A stretch of 64,000 nt of DNA from Diogma glabrata (lineage: Eukaryota > Arthropoda > Insecta > Diptera > Cylindrotomidae): the NCBI GenBank assembly GCA_963693315.1, contig OY856186.1, positions 281,710,935-281,774,934 on the forward strand, in the 5' to 3' direction. Every line of letters begins with the position of its first letter. Within the stretch, counting starts at the first letter, position 1. The position numbers and the translations under genes are program-made. Below the pieces are notes generated by a model that saw only the letters and a list, made by a program, of their open reading frames with translations, was not told the DNA's origin and ran no database searches. Of this stretch, positions 1 through 10,995 are shown in pieces.

Positions 1-180
1 TTAGAAAATTGTCGCTGAAAAAAATATTCAATAATCAATATTTTATTCTCTTTCATTCACAAACAATATATATTAAAAATTCTAACAATCAAATTTACGA
101 TCTCAAGCTATTATACCAAACACACACATTACAAAATTGTCGCCGAAAAAAAAATTCAATCCTCTTTCATTCACAAACAA

Positions 181-448
181 TATATCGCTACATTCGAAGA
201 ATACCGGCACAACTCAAAATAGAAATTTTAAGAAAATGAAAATCAAAAATTTCAATTAAATTGTAATTTAATTATGAAGCCCTGAAAAAGCAAGTGAGGT
301 GAAATTGTGACACTTTTTACCACATAAAAATTGGACGATATTACGATCATTTTATGCAGAAAAGTCAATCATTTAATGCATTTTATACAGAAAAGTCAAT
401 ATTCATAATTTTTGAGTTGTGCCGGTATTCTTCCAACGTAGCGATATA
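181..448. mobile_element. MITE-like element with ~38-bp terminal inverted repeats
   Basis: The sequence TATATCGCTACATTCGAAGA and the following 18 bp (181-219) reappear as the reverse complement at 409-448, separated by about 190 bp of AT-rich DNA without a coding frame. If the outer TA is taken as the target site, the element has a TA duplication as in Tc1/mariner-type insertions. The flank at 128-180 also repeats the stretch at 5-70 in direct orientation (around the word CTCTTTCATTCACAAACAAT), so the left side is a small repeat nest. No transposase is seen. The superfamily assignment is only a guess from the possible TA duplication. Confidence 0.5.
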
Positions 449-1123
449 TCTTACTAAATATTCAACGTATTAATATATAAGATAAAACAACAAAGAAAAA
501 TAACGTCCATGCTCTCTTAGATCAATGCATAAACTGAAAAGAAAATATAAAATACTATAAACAAAGAAAAGATTTGGACGATTCCATTTGATCCATTTGA
601 TTTGATTTGAGGGGCGGCAGTTGAATTCAAAAATACATTACAATTCGTCTATAACTTTTTTATTTATGATCCGAAAAATCCCAAAAATCTCTCAGATCTA
701 GGTTACACTAACATCAGTTAGCAATGAAAATTTGGAATCAGTGAAAATTTGAATAAAAAAGCCTTAGGCTGTACAAAGAACAATGTTTGCGTATTAATAT
801 ATAAGATAAGATTCTTTCTGAATTTTTTTATAAAGTCGCCATGTGACAATTAGTTTCCTTCTTGTCTTTTTACGGTGGGAAGTGCCACTAGTATTAATGC
901 ATACGTATTCTAATCAAAATCTAGGAAATTAGTTCACTGATATCGGCATGGCACTCATTGTACAGCTTCCCATAGTTTGTTAATAAGTTTTCAGAAGTGT
1001 ATATTTCAAACAAGACTTTAGTTTCTATTTTATGAAAAAAAACGGTATTTTTCATTCAATAAAATACATCTTTCCTCCCTGTTTTTGCACTCCATCTAAG
1101 CGTTGGAAGCGATTTTAAAAAAA
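449..1123. other. AT-rich intergenic stretch, nothing recognised
   Basis: Apart from general AT-richness I see no convincing ORF, RNA gene or structured repeat. It lies between the MITE-like element and a very short signal-peptide-like ORF. An AATAAA-rich, pyrimidine-rich segment just before 1124 could be a promoter or UTR region but carries no diagnostic motif. Confidence 0.4.
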
Positions 1124-1198
1124 ATGCGCCTGCTCTTTATCTTAGTGGTACTCTGTGCATTTTTAGCCGCAGAAGTGAAGGCACTAAAAAATGTTTAA
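1124..1198 (+). CDS. Candidate tiny secreted peptide or orphan signal-peptide exon (24 codons)
   Basis: An ATG at 1124 opens a 24-codon frame that reads as a textbook signal peptide: Met-Arg, a hydrophobic core LLFILVVLCAFLAA, then EVKA as a plausible cleavage region, leaving only LKNV before TAA. An AATAAA overlaps the stop. It is either a very short secreted peptide, the first exon of a secreted protein whose downstream part is lost (no good GT donor is visible before the stop), or a chance frame. The length, codon spread and clean h-region are the only evidence; no family is recognised. Confidence 0.3.
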   Translation: MRLLFILVVLCAFLAAEVKALKNV

Positions 1199-1479
1199 AT
1201 AAATGTCAACATTATCCTGAAGTTAGGTGTTTTATTATATCCAAACAAAAAAAAACACAAAAAACGTTACGTTACGTTATATGACGTTCTCGAAAATTTA
1301 CATAGCTGTTGAATAATTGCCAGGATTAATCCACCAAATTTGCTGCCGCGACGGGTTTGAGACAACCTGATATCGGTTGACAGTACAAATATTTTTTTAC
1401 CAGTATGTGTTTCAATAAAGATGGCTTGATAATTAAAAAACATTCGTGTTACCATACCTGAGATCATGCCTAGCAAGTA

Positions 1480-1800
1480 CTTCAAGCACATTCTTAATTT
1501 TGAAGTTATTTAATTTCTGACGTCTGTACCAAAATGTACATGTAATAGCTTTCTTTTTGCTTTTTCCTTCACAAACTTCAAATCGTTGTATTGCCGTATG
1601 GATCCGACAGATCACATACGGCAATAACAATTAGGAATCAACAATTATGTATTAAAGTTTTTTTCAAAAATCCCGACAATGATACAAATTTGGCAAGAAT
1701 TATTCAGAGATTACCTGAAATAACCCTGATTTAAAAGAAATAACAATCATTTTAACATTTGCGAAATATAAATCATCGAATCAATAATTTCAAGTTTAAC
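1480..1800. repeat. Dispersed repeat, second copy near 59.44-59.73 kb
   Basis: This stretch aligns by eye, in the same orientation, with 59440-59730; shared words include AACTTCAAATCGTT, AATTATGTATT and TTCAAGTTT. Both copies are diverged. The repeat ends close to where the decayed CxxC ORF begins at 1811, which suggests that the ORF may belong to the same mobile element. Antisense frames at 1267-1491 and 1433-1630 overlap it but match no family I recognise. Confidence 0.45.
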
Positions 1801-1810
1801 TTTCTTGTGA

Positions 1811-2166
1811 ACCAAAATCGAAGAGGCGCGTGGCTTGAATTCGTCTATCTACACCATCCCAAAAGAGCAAACATTTCAACGCATGAACTTTCCGTACCTG
1901 AGTGAACAGCGTTGTAACACCTGCCAAGTGGTGCAAGAGGTTACCCTACCATTTTATAAGATACAGAAAATGAGTAGTCGTAAATCTTGAAATCTTTGCG
2001 AGTAATATATAAACTGAAAGATGGATACAAAACATGCACCACGCTGAAGTTTGAGCTTAATCGAGCAACGGGTCTAGGAATAGCAGCATATTTTCGTTTT
2101 GTATGTAAAATTTGTGATTGTCAATTTACGGTTAATTCTACGTCCCAAACGTCGTATTTTGACTAA
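1811..2166 (+). pseudogene. Decayed CxxC zinc-binding protein fragment with one frameshift (possible transposase remnant)
   Basis: Two consecutive frames, 1811-1990 and 1984-2166, join through a single frameshift near 1985. The first encodes about 59 residues including EEARGLNSSIYTIP and a CNTC motif; the second encodes about 60 residues including LNRATGLGIAAYF and CKICDCQF. The segment is clearly richer in G+C and in coding-like codons than its surroundings. The layout CxxC, then a GLxxxxxF stretch, then CxxC loosely resembles the N-terminal zinc-binding region of Mutator-like transposases in insects; I am not certain of that. No start Met is visible, so it is a fragment. It abuts a dispersed repeat, in line with a mobile origin. 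Confidence 0.4.
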
Positions 2167-2463
2167 TTTCATTGATTTTTTAGTTCGTATTTTCAAAAAG
2201 TGTGTTATTAAATTTTGTTTTTATTTTTATTTTATTTTAAGTTTTATAATCCAACGCAATCAAACAAAAATTTGAAAGCTAATGTTGTGAGTATGTTAAT
2301 CACATAGAAATAATCAATTATTATTAGAACTTATTGTGAATTTATGAAATACATCACAATTTTTTGTAAATAAAGAGGGGCATCAAATCTGGTTTGGTCC
2401 AATGCGGCCAAGATAGCAAACTCGGACTTGTACAAATTTATGACAACGACAACAAATTTATTT

Positions 2464-2613
2464 ATATGTGTTATTATGGTTTTCCATATTATTCACTATT
2501 TGTGTGCTTTTGTCACTATAAGGAAGTTACTATAAGGAAGTTTATATTATTATTAATAAAATAAAAAATTAAAAATAAACAGTAAAAAGTATATTTTTAA
2601 ATATTGCATTTTA
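2464..2613. mobile_element. Penelope-like element terminal remnant (family A)
   Basis: The left end ATATGTGTTATTATGGTTTT and the right end finishing ATATTGCATTTTA are the same ends that bound the elements at 8004-8734 and 27397-27770. Here only about 150 bp remain: the left arm jumps at CTTTTGTCAC directly into the right arm beginning TATAAGGAAG. TATGACAAC occurs near both flanks but not directly abutting the left end, so the target duplication is uncertain. No coding sequence is retained. Confidence 0.6.
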
Positions 2614-2714
2614 TGACAACAGTTTATGCAGCGTATTGATATAAATTAATGGTAATATATTTAATGATATCGAGTTGTAAGAAATTAATTTATTGATTTA
2701 TTAATAAGAAAAGC

Positions 2715-2870
2715 TCCGCGAAATTAAAATAGTACCTTATGATGCTAGGACGTAAAACTAAAGATTTTGGACGGATGTGGAGTTTGCAAATCGAGGCGCT
2801 AGCCGAGATTTGCACCCACAATAAGTCCAAAATAGCTAACGTCCGTGCATCATATACTATTTTTTATTCG
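2715..2870. repeat. Short imperfect palindrome (MITE-like), about 150 bp
   Basis: AATAGTACCTTATGATGC and the following GGACGT at the left pair with ACGTCC and GCATCATATACTATT at the right; the centre carries TTTGCAAATC...GAGATTTGCA, also imperfectly symmetrical. The element is more G+C-rich than its neighbours. No target duplication could be fixed. Confidence 0.45.
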
Positions 2871-2879
2871 CCGCAAGCA

Positions 2880-4270
2880 AAATATTTTAAGAAAAGTTGT
2901 TTATTCTAAATTAAAATTATAAATTTTCATAAATTTTAAAATAAAAATATGGGGAACAAGTACCTTTGACAAAATATTTATTATTTTTTCCAAATTATTG
3001 TGTAGCTATGACAACAAATGATAACAACTATTTTAATTGGATAATGAAAATTTGAATTTGAAGGTTGCTTTGATAAAAAATTTTATTTTTCATAGAATTT
3101 AAACAAATACAAATACTTTTTACTTTTTTGACGTAGTTATGACAACAAAATAAATAGTTGAAAAGTGATACTTTAAAGCCGCAAATCACAGTAATAAAAG
3201 TAACACTTTAATATGTAGGCGAATAAAAACCATATTTGGAATTTTGGTCATCATAACTTTTTGTAAAACAAACGGTGTTTGGATGTTGAAGGTATCCAGT
3301 TGTGAATGGCTCTGTCCTGATGGAGATTGACTGCTAGTGGCGTTGTTTAATAATATAAATTGTTGACAAGCTGCTGATAAGATGATGGTGATTTATGCTT
3401 ATTGGTAATTTTTGAAACCACTAATCTCAATTAAATTTCATGTGCCAGTTAGATTCTTAAGGCAAATGCGGTTGAATCCAAATATCAATTCAGCGAGTGT
3501 TTATAATTTCTTTATGATGAACCATACATTATCAATTAATTTGCTTTGATATATTCACCGGATTCCAATCGTTATGCGTGACTTATGATTTTAGTAATTC
3601 TATTGACAAATACTTATTATTTTTTTGAATTATCAATTACATTTATTGAATGTAATTATATTGTTCTGGAACAAAATCTTTTTCAACTCAAATACATCAA
3701 TTTCGTAGTTACGACATTTTGAGTGATTTAACTTATTAAATTTATTATTCAAACTTATGGTTAAACTATTTATTTATATTGTAATTTATATTTAAAAAGA
3801 GGTTGTAGCAATAATTTATTAACAACATAGTGTGCGAAAATTCTACCAAAAATCTAACATGGAGTTTGTTTTACAATTAGAATAAACTTAACATTCAATT
3901 AAAAATGAAAAAACGAATGAATTACTGACAATAAATATTTTTAAGTTTTTTTGCAATCATCGTTCTACCAGGCAACTTTTCTTTTTTATTCAAAAAAGCA
4001 AGAGTTAAACTTTTCAAAATAATATGGGAAGTTATTGCGGTGACAGGTGAAAATAATTTATGTTTAAAGTAAATATTAATTTCAAAGGCTGCATGCGGAG
4101 GATATTCGGAAGATATGTAACGACGGACTATTTGCAGTTTTTACTCTAAAAATGGTAGTTTTCAACTCCAATAATAATTTTATTAATTTTCTTAAATTAT
4201 GGTACGTAGCTACGTATGGAACTTAGCTACATTTTTCTGTTCTACTGTTGACGGTTAAGTTACATTACTA
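2880..4270. other. AT-rich non-coding stretch
   Basis: No ORF with family resemblance, RNA gene or clear terminal repeat is seen. It contains several variants of a TATGACAACAAA word (for example near 3008 and 3138), also found near 2441 and 14180, suggesting shared old repeat sequence. Confidence 0.35.
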
Positions 4271-4282
4271 AATTTCAATTAA

Positions 4283-5064
4283 TAAACATGTTTATTTTTA
4301 AATGATGTATTTCTTTATATCTGCAGCATCAAACATTATTTTTGTGTTTTTAATTTGTTGAAAAATCTTTTAATTTGTGTAAAGTGTTTTAAATTTTTAA
4401 TCTGTTGAAATGTACAGTTCACAATGACTCATTTTAATTGTTGTGTGACGCTCATAGTGATAATCAAATTGAATATGCATTAGTTTTTAAACCACTCAAG
4501 TATGTAACTGTTTAGTATATTTAAGTTTATGTTTAACACATTAGAAATATTTCCTTGTATTATCAGTTATGTTTTTCTACCGTAACATTCTCAGACTGCA
4601 CAATTAAACAGTACAATCTAACTAGTTCCTAGAAAATCCTTATGACTTTCGCTACCACATTAATCTTTGCTTTTTACCATTTATTTTTTTATTTCTATAA
4701 CTAATTTAAAAAAAATTTTTTATTCAGATTTTAGGATTTCATTGTTTAATATAATTTGTCTTAATACATAGTATATAGTCTGTCCAGTAAAAATTGTTCT
4801 CACTGCATATAGTCATTTAGTTTTTTAAAAATTTAAAAATATAAATATTTTGTTACAGAAACACCAACAAAATTTTTATACCATTTGATAATGACCCACA
4901 AAGGGGTCGAAATATAATGTAATTGTACCAAAACAGATAAAAATTTTTTCTTAATTCATGAATCCATGGTTTGATGCTGCAGATATAAAGAAATACATCA
5001 TATAAAAATATACATACAATCCAGATATTTAAGTAACTTCTTCGGAATTTAAACATAAACATGT
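4283..5064 (+). mobile_element. Penelope-like element remnant with inverted arms and hammerhead-like motif
   Basis: The segment near 4285-4336 (ATGATGTATTTCTTTATATC then TGCAGCATCAAAC) recurs inverted at about 4968-5064. Inside the right part, 4869-4947 folds as a hammerhead-like structure: an 11-bp outer helix (AAAATTTTTAT with ATAAAAATTTT), a core TTGATAATG, a helix ACCC...GGGGT, then CGAAA. The same arrangement is seen at the 3' ends of the other PLEs in this window. No RT or endonuclease frame survives here. Confidence 0.5.
4869..4947 (+). ncRNA. Hammerhead-ribozyme-like motif in PLE remnant
   Basis: Order along the strand: outer strand AAAATTTTTAT (4869-4879), core word TTTGATAATG (degenerate for CUGANGA), stem II ACCC-acaaa-GGGGT, GAAA, a short stem III region ending in a UA/UH site, and the returning outer strand ATAAAAATTTT (4937-4947). 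The outer helix is perfect over 11 bp. The core departs from the consensus, so activity is doubtful. Confidence 0.35.
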
Positions 5065-5476
5065 TTATATAAATGATTTTTTTTACTTGAAAAAGGGGAA
5101 TTGTTTATTATTGCTGGAAGGGGAAACAGAAGATCGATGGTATGATATAAAAGTTCGAATTGTTTAAAACGATTCAATTAGTATATATTTAAAAGTCGAT
5201 TTGATATTATATTTATATTAGTTGTGTTGTGTTGGATTAGTATAATTTTGAAAATCAAATGATTAAAATCAAAAGTTAGTATAATTTTGTAAATTAAAAT
5301 AAAATTGTGATGTGGTTGAAAACAAAAGTTATCTGTCAAACCGAAATAAAAATTTTACAAAAATAAATTCAAAAGCTAGGAATAAAAATTTTATTTGTGT
5401 TTTATCCTACTTAGACTTTTTTTAAATCACTAGTTTTAATTTCAAAATCATATTTATTTTGAAAAAATAAATAAAA

Positions 5477-5879
5477 ATGGAACCTGATAAATCAGTTAAA
5501 AGTTCGTTCGAAGATTTGTCGAATGCCCATGAAGAACTGAGGGCTGAAGAAAACAAAAGTATAAATGATGATAATGAAACAACGGAGGATGGTTTATGTG
5601 ATACGGTTGGAAATGGACAACTTATGAAAAGTCGAGGGGATTTATGTGTCGTTAGTTATACAAGGACACTAGAAGATGGAACAGTTGTAGAGAATGAAGA
5701 AAATATTGTTGTTCAAACTGGTGACGTTATGAAAGTTTTTGTTTGTGATGGTAGTTTTATCCATCCACATGTTGCATTGATGAAGAAAAACTGTTACAGC
5801 GATGGATTTTGTTATGAATTAAAACGTCAAGGTGTACTTTATATGATGTTGGAAGACAACATTCATCAGGAAAATAAAT
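5477..5879 (+). CDS. FKBP8-like protein, first coding exon (partial or divergent FKBP domain)
   Basis: The ATG at 5477 opens 134 codons ending at a good donor (exon T, intron GTAAGC at 5880), in phase 1. After an acidic, Ser/Asn-rich N-terminus of about 60 residues comes LCDTVGNGQLMKS, then VSYTRTLEDGTVVENEEN and VVQTGDVMKV. This order (acidic leader, xxxGNGxLxKK, strand with LEDGTxVE, then TxGDV) is that of the membrane-anchored co-chaperone FKBP8/FKBP38, in which it starts the peptidyl-prolyl isomerase-like domain. The following residues (FIHPHVALMKKNCYSDGF) do not fit the usual VIxGLDxxxxLM strand well, so the domain is divergent or degraded. TPR repeats and the C-terminal membrane anchor expected of FKBP8 are not found nearby. 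Phase-compatible exons start at 48841. A stop occurs soon if splicing fails (frame ends at 5935). Confidence 0.55.
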
Positions 5880-7840
5880 GTAAGCTTTTTTTCTTAAATT
5901 TAATTTGTATAATTTTTGATTTTGTTTTTGATTAAATTATTTTCATGTTAGTAAATTAATAGTACTTTTCTGTGATTCAACGAAATGAGAGATTTCCAAG
6001 TGATTATTTGTTTGTGTATGAGTTCAGTGTTTCAGTTTTAATATAGTTTTTGAGCTATCCGGTATAATATGGTAATGAATTATAATATTCGTATAAAAGT
6101 TCCAAATACGTTACAGATATTCGTGGAAAAGGCCGACAAAAATTGGTTTGAGTCAGTTTCTCCAATCATGTATCTTGTAAGTAATAGAAAAATTTCCCTT
6201 TCTTTACAAACAACTTTCAAGTTGGCAATTGTAACTTTATTCAAGAAAAACTTTAATTTTTTCAAATTAATTTGTCATAATCAAAATTTTGTTCAAAATC
6301 ATTTGACAATTCTTGTTCCACTTGAAAGCTTTTTATCCAAAACGAACTATTGTACAATTTCAAATATAAATGGATTATTTTTGTGTTAAAAACTAAAAAC
6401 ACAGACAATAAAAAGGAAAAATGATTGTTCTCTAGGTCGATGTCAAGTGAAAAAGTTTTTCATCATTTTTTTTGTATGTATTTATGTTTCCTATTTCTAA
6501 AACGACACAATATGTTTCATCCAATATTTTCTCTATATCTCTTACTATTTTATTATATTAATCCATTTACCACCGATTTGAAGTGAAAATAATCATCAAT
6601 TCTATTCATCCAGGAAAAAGAGAAAACTAAATAAATAAAAGAAAATATATGTCTTCCTGTGAAAATCATTAATCATAATGAAAATAGTGACCGTGAGTGA
6701 TAGAAATAGATAGACGTTGGACGACACGAAATTAATGGTTACAATTTGTTTAACGGCGACTATAAGCTATAATATTTTGTTTCGACATTTCTAATTAAAT
6801 CACAAAAAACATTTATGTTTATACTTGGATCATCAAAAATGAAAATACTTTTAAACCACCCTTTTCAATCGGAACATGAACAGTAATTTAGGTTAATTGT
6901 TTGTCATTTCTGGTTTACATTTTCTTTCATACAAATTAGTGAAAAAAAAATTAATTCCATTAAATAAAAACATCAGCGATGAAGAATTAATAATATTGAT
7001 TAGGTTTGTTGATAGAAATAGTGACGGCAGACATCCTACGTATAAATTTGTATAATAATGTAAATTGTCGTTTAACACGTTTCAATTATTTATTATTATT
7101 GTAACGTTAAAAGTATTCAGCCTGAAAGCATTTAAATTCTTATATTCTTTCCATTCATTAATGTCGCTAAAAAAAAATTTATTTTTGCCTGTTTCATGGT
7201 CATTTGCAGTGAAAATATTTAGAGAATTTAAGAACCGGATCAATAACATAAGTTTTATTTGGTTTAGACAGGTATGTCAGAATGTTTGATTAACATGTAA
7301 AGAAATTGAATGTTCTAATCAGAATCAGGGTGTGAAAGAATTTTAAATTTCTAACTCAATTGCTGCTTAGCATGATTAGTTATTTTTATTTTTAGACTCT
7401 TTACATCTTACGAAAGTTTTATGAAAAGATTTATTGGAAGACTTTTCAATACATTTAATTTTTTTAATTTTACGTTTTAGGTTCACAAAATAACGGTGTG
7501 AGGTGAGTGTCGTATTTTTCCTAACTCAAACAAAGAAAAAAGTGGAAATTTTGTTTCGATCTTATTGATTTTTTTAAATTTATAGATTTTCTGTCTCTTG
7601 TTTTCAAATTCTTTTACTTTGAGTTTTCATTTTTTGTTGATCAACTGGAAAATACGAGTTTCCAATATTTCAAAGTTTTATTTCGACCTGAACAGCTTTT
7701 AGGTGCTTAGGCTTTTGGGTGGTATGTTGTCTATTTTCAAATTTCATTAATAGATTGCAAAAGTATAAGAAAAGTGTATTGTTCAAACTTATTTTGCAAC
7801 CGATTTAAATTTTTATTTGAGTTGTAAAATTAAAAAGTCT
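5880..7840. other. AT-rich, probable start of an intron; nothing firm
   Basis: Follows the donor at 5880. A 60-bp segment 6117-6176 is bounded by TTACAG and GTAAGT and could look like an exon. In the phase set by the upstream exon it meets TGA after about ten codons, and the polypyrimidine tract is weak, so I do not call it. Other open frames here are short and unlike known proteins. Confidence 0.35.
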
Positions 7841-7844
7841 GGCA

Positions 7845-7980
7845 AGTGCGAATATAATTCGCTCGCTGAGGGTTTCCTGTATATAATATTTGAGAAAACA
7901 ACATTTTTTGTTTGCATAGTTTCACGTTGGGTTGCATCTTACCCAAAGCTATTTATGGTGGCTAAAGAAAGCTTCAATAA
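7845..7980. repeat. Dispersed repeat, inverted copy at 10850-10995
   Basis: CAAGTGCGAATATAATTCGC and the following TCGCTGAGG...ATATTTGAGAAAACAA, then GTTTCACGTTGGGTTG, are present as the reverse complement at 10850-10995. The two copies flank the PLE fragment and the inverted family X copy, so about 3 kb is enclosed between inverted repeats of roughly 140 bp. Confidence 0.5.
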
Positions 7981-8003
7981 CGCCAGCTTATAAATTATTT
8001 ATA

Positions 8004-8734
8004 TATGTGTTATTATGGTTTTCCATATTATTCACTGTTGGTGTGCTTTTGTCACTTTTTAATTAAAATGCAATATTTAAAAATATACTTTTAACTGTTT
8101 ATTTTTAATTTTTTATTTTATTAATAATAATATAAACTTCCTTATAGTAACAATTTGAATTTGAATTTTTATATTTTTATTATTTATAAAAAAACCAAAC
8201 CTTAGACACAGGTGTTTATAAAACTACCTGGGATGACTGTGGTAAATTTTATATAGCCCAAACGGGGCGATCCTTCACAAAAAGATTTATTGAGCACCCC
8301 AGTGAAATTAATAAGAGCGATCCAAAATCCAGGTATGTCCAACATTTAAAAATAGAAAAACACAAATACACCAATTTAAACACAAATTTAACCATATTAC
8401 ATAAAAAAAGAAAAGGACAACATCTAGATAGATTGGAAGAAATAGAAATATATAAACATAAAAACAATAGCAGCATTTTAAATGATAAAATCAACACTAA
8501 AACTAACAAAATGTATGACATAATAATAAAAAGTAGCAGTGGAATTGTATATAAGTAATAGTTTTAATCAAAATTGTAATAATAATTTAAGAACTGAGGA
8601 TGACGTAAGCCGAAATCGATATTCAATAATATATATAAAAATCAAATTCAAATTGTTACTATAAGGAAGCTTAAATTATTATTAATAAAATAAAAAATAA
8701 ACAGTTAAAAGTATATTTTTAAATATTGCATTTT
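8004..8734 (+). mobile_element. Truncated Penelope-like element (family A) with inverted terminal arms
   Basis: Flanked by a 12-bp target duplication AAATTATTTATA (7992-8003 and 8735-8746). The left arm (8004-about 8180) is the reverse complement of the right 3' region (about 8640-8734); between them sits the C-terminal endonuclease part of the PLE ORF. The same termini occur at 2464-2613 and 27397-27770. The structure fits the known habit of Penelope elements of carrying an inverted copy of the 3' region upstream of a 5'-truncated ORF. Confidence 0.75.
8214..8558 (+). pseudogene. PLE C-terminal GIY-YIG endonuclease fragment
   Basis: An open frame of 114 codons without a start Met encodes DDCGKFYIAQTGRSFTKRF and later a run LDRLEEIEIYKHKN, the hallmarks of the GIY-YIG domain and tail of Penelope-like elements (compare CDSCGKFYIGKTGRCF in the copy at 30148-31818). 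The Gly of YIG is replaced by Ala and the first Cys of the CxxC pair by Trp, so the endonuclease is probably inactive. The whole RT domain is missing. A CTGAGGATG...CGAAA hammerhead-like core lies about 40 bp after the stop. Confidence 0.75.
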
Positions 8735-9339
8735 AAATTATTTATATTGAAAAATTTATTATCAATTGTTGTAGCTTCAACTGTTACTCATGAAGTTTTC
8801 TTTGTAAATTTTTTTGTTGAAGATAGTTTGAGAGTCAGTTTTGAGGATTTTTATTGAAACCAACATTAAAGTCACCTATCACAGTAGTTGGAGGAAAAAG
8901 TGTCGTCAAATTATTGTCAACGAGTGCATTGTTAACACAGTCGAGTGATTTGTATACTGGACATTACGGAGATCGGTTTACCAACAGGATTTGAACTTCA
9001 GCTAGTTGAACATTCACAATGACCGCAAGCAGAGCTAAAATCGAAGTGTTGGTGGCTACTATTTGTCTGCACTATTGGTACTGTATCAGACCTAACGTAA
9101 AGAACAGATCCCCAAATGACGCCTTTCGTCTGAAGTTGAGTTCATTTGACTTGTTAAACTTGTTTGATCTAATTTGATCTTGTTTGTTCATTTCTATATT
9201 TCGTTTGACTCAATATTTTACTATAATACTCATTTCCTACAACGTAGCAAAATTTGTCCTGTTGTACGATTATTTTACTTGAATAGTCCTTCACAAACAC
9301 CCAGTTTTAGAATTTTAATCAAATAAATCAGAAACGGTG

Positions 9340-9660
9340 TTTTCGAAAAATTTCCACTCTCAGCCCCCTCAAAATAACATTTGAGATGATGAGCCGACCG
9401 CTACAGTTTTCGTTCAATCTTTACAACATTTCCCATAACCATGAATTTGTTCAAATTTTTTCTTGTGTAATGTTGTTGTTTGTTGTTGTTGTGTTGTGTA
9501 ATCTTGTGTAATGTTGTGTAATGTTGTAAGCTAAGCAGTCGAAAAATCAATGAAATTTGTTATAATTAGTAGAGTAAAAATTTCGAAAAAATTATTTTTG
9601 ATCATGTCAAGTCCCCACTGTCATATGAAAGGTGATTTTTTTTGGAGTTGGAGCCAAAAA
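9340..9660. repeat. Dispersed repeat family shared with 52.23-52.77 kb and 63.58-64.0 kb
   Basis: Words such as ATGATGAGCCGACCGCTA and TCATATGAAAGGTGATTTTT, and a CCCC-containing stretch, recur at 52230-52770 and at 63580-64000. The copies are diverged and carry no ORF. A T/G-rich simple run (TTGTTGT, TGTAATGTTGTG) lies at 9474-9535. Confidence 0.5.
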
Positions 9661-10705
9661 AGTCGAATAATCTAGGGCGTTATAACTTCCGTATGAATCA
9701 TAATATTTTATTAAAATTTATCAATATTGAATATTTGAACATATTTCTATCATTTTTTTCCAAATGACAACCTTAGCATTCCAGGTTCCTGAAAAATCAG
9801 CTGTTTTAAAAATTTATTAAACATTTTTGTCCTTGATTTTGCTGAAAATGGCCAATCTCACTTTCAAAAATTTATGCACACGTTAACTAGAACATAAATC
9901 TTTCCAAGAACATAAATCTTTCCAAAATTTAAAAAAAAAGTAGTTCAAGTCCAGAGGTTGAGACACCAGGGCTGTTAGAACGAAAACAAACGCAAACGGC
10001 CATGCCTTCCTCATTTTTGAGTTTATGTTGTTTAAGCTCATACTCACTTTTAGATAAATTTTTCAACTATAACCTCCGAGATTTTCAACTTTCTAACCCA
10101 AGAGGTTTCAATGTAATTAGCATTAAACCTAATGCATACCATTCAATTACAACAACAACTTCCATAAAAATTATATTAAACAAATTATCTTTTGTTTTAT
10201 TTTTTTTTTTTTTTGAGTTTTTATTTTTTTTCGCAAAAATTTAAAAACAAATTAAAACAAAGCTGAGTCATTAAAAAAAATTAAATTAAGGAATATTTTC
10301 TTATATGCATATTGATTACACATTTACAAAAGTCTTCCTAAATTGTAGATATTTGAATTATTTGAGGTGTAAAAGTTGTTTGACAATTTTAGATTATAAA
10401 TTATGTGTTGTGGTGTTGTAAGTGTGACGTTGTGACGTTGTGAGAACGTTTATTTGCTCTTTGGTGGATTTAATATGTTACTAAAAGTAGTTTTAACCAA
10501 ATTAAATAAAACTGTTCCAAAATCGCATTGATAAAGTAGTTTCCGTTAATGTATTTAGTTTGGTTTGATAAATTTTTTGGATTATTCTGGACTTGGACTA
10601 TTCTACTTAAATTTTTATTTTAAATAATCTGACACATCCAATTCTGTTTGTACACAAAGCTGTCTGGTCCCGAAATCTACCTATTTCTAGCGGATATACG
10701 TGCCG
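9661..10705 (-). repeat. Family X repeat, full-length-looking inverted copy
   Basis: About 1.05 kb whose reverse complement aligns with the family X copies inside every 5.6-kb unit. Read on the minus strand it starts AAGTCCAAGCGGCACGTATA (near 10705) and ends near GATTATTCGACTTTT (about 9665). It has no convincing coding frame. Because this copy lies outside the tandem array and is diverged, it shows that family X is an independent dispersed repeat, probably a non-autonomous transposon. No terminal repeat was fixed. Confidence 0.5.
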
Positions 10706-10849
10706 CTTGGACTTTTTTTATGTAATTTTTGAAAGCGCAGCTTTCAAATATGTAAAAATTTCTTTGTTTCCCCCCCTTAACTTCGAACATAACAAAAGAA
10801 AAAAATTAAAAAAATTCATGGTGGTAGGAATTTCGCATAAAGAAAACCG

Positions 10850-10995
10850 TTTTTTTGTTTTGGTTGTTATATAGCTTTGAAGATTCAACCCAACGTGAAA
10901 CTTTACTAACAAAAACTGTTTTTTTTCTCAAATATTATATATGTACGTACATACCGAGCGAGCGAATTATATTCGCACTTGCATGTCTTTTCAGT
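10850..10995. repeat. Inverted partner of the repeat at 7845-7980
   Basis: Carries the reverse complement of the 7845-7980 repeat, including CAACCCAACGTGAAAC and GCGAGCGAATTATATTCGCA. The palindromic core GCGAATTATATTCGC is kept in both copies. Confidence 0.5.

Noticed and set aside
1267..1630. Two overlapping minus-strand frames (74 and 65 codons)
   Set aside because: They overlap a dispersed repeat whose other copy at 59.4 kb does not keep the frames, and match no family I recognise.
6069..6389. 106-codon frame, and a possible 60-bp exon at 6117-6176
   Set aside because: No family resemblance; in the phase imposed by the upstream donor the candidate exon hits a stop quickly, and its acceptor is weak.
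8249..8521. 90-codon minus-strand frame
   Set aside because: It is antisense to the PLE endonuclease fragment, whose plus-strand frame has clear GIY-YIG motifs.
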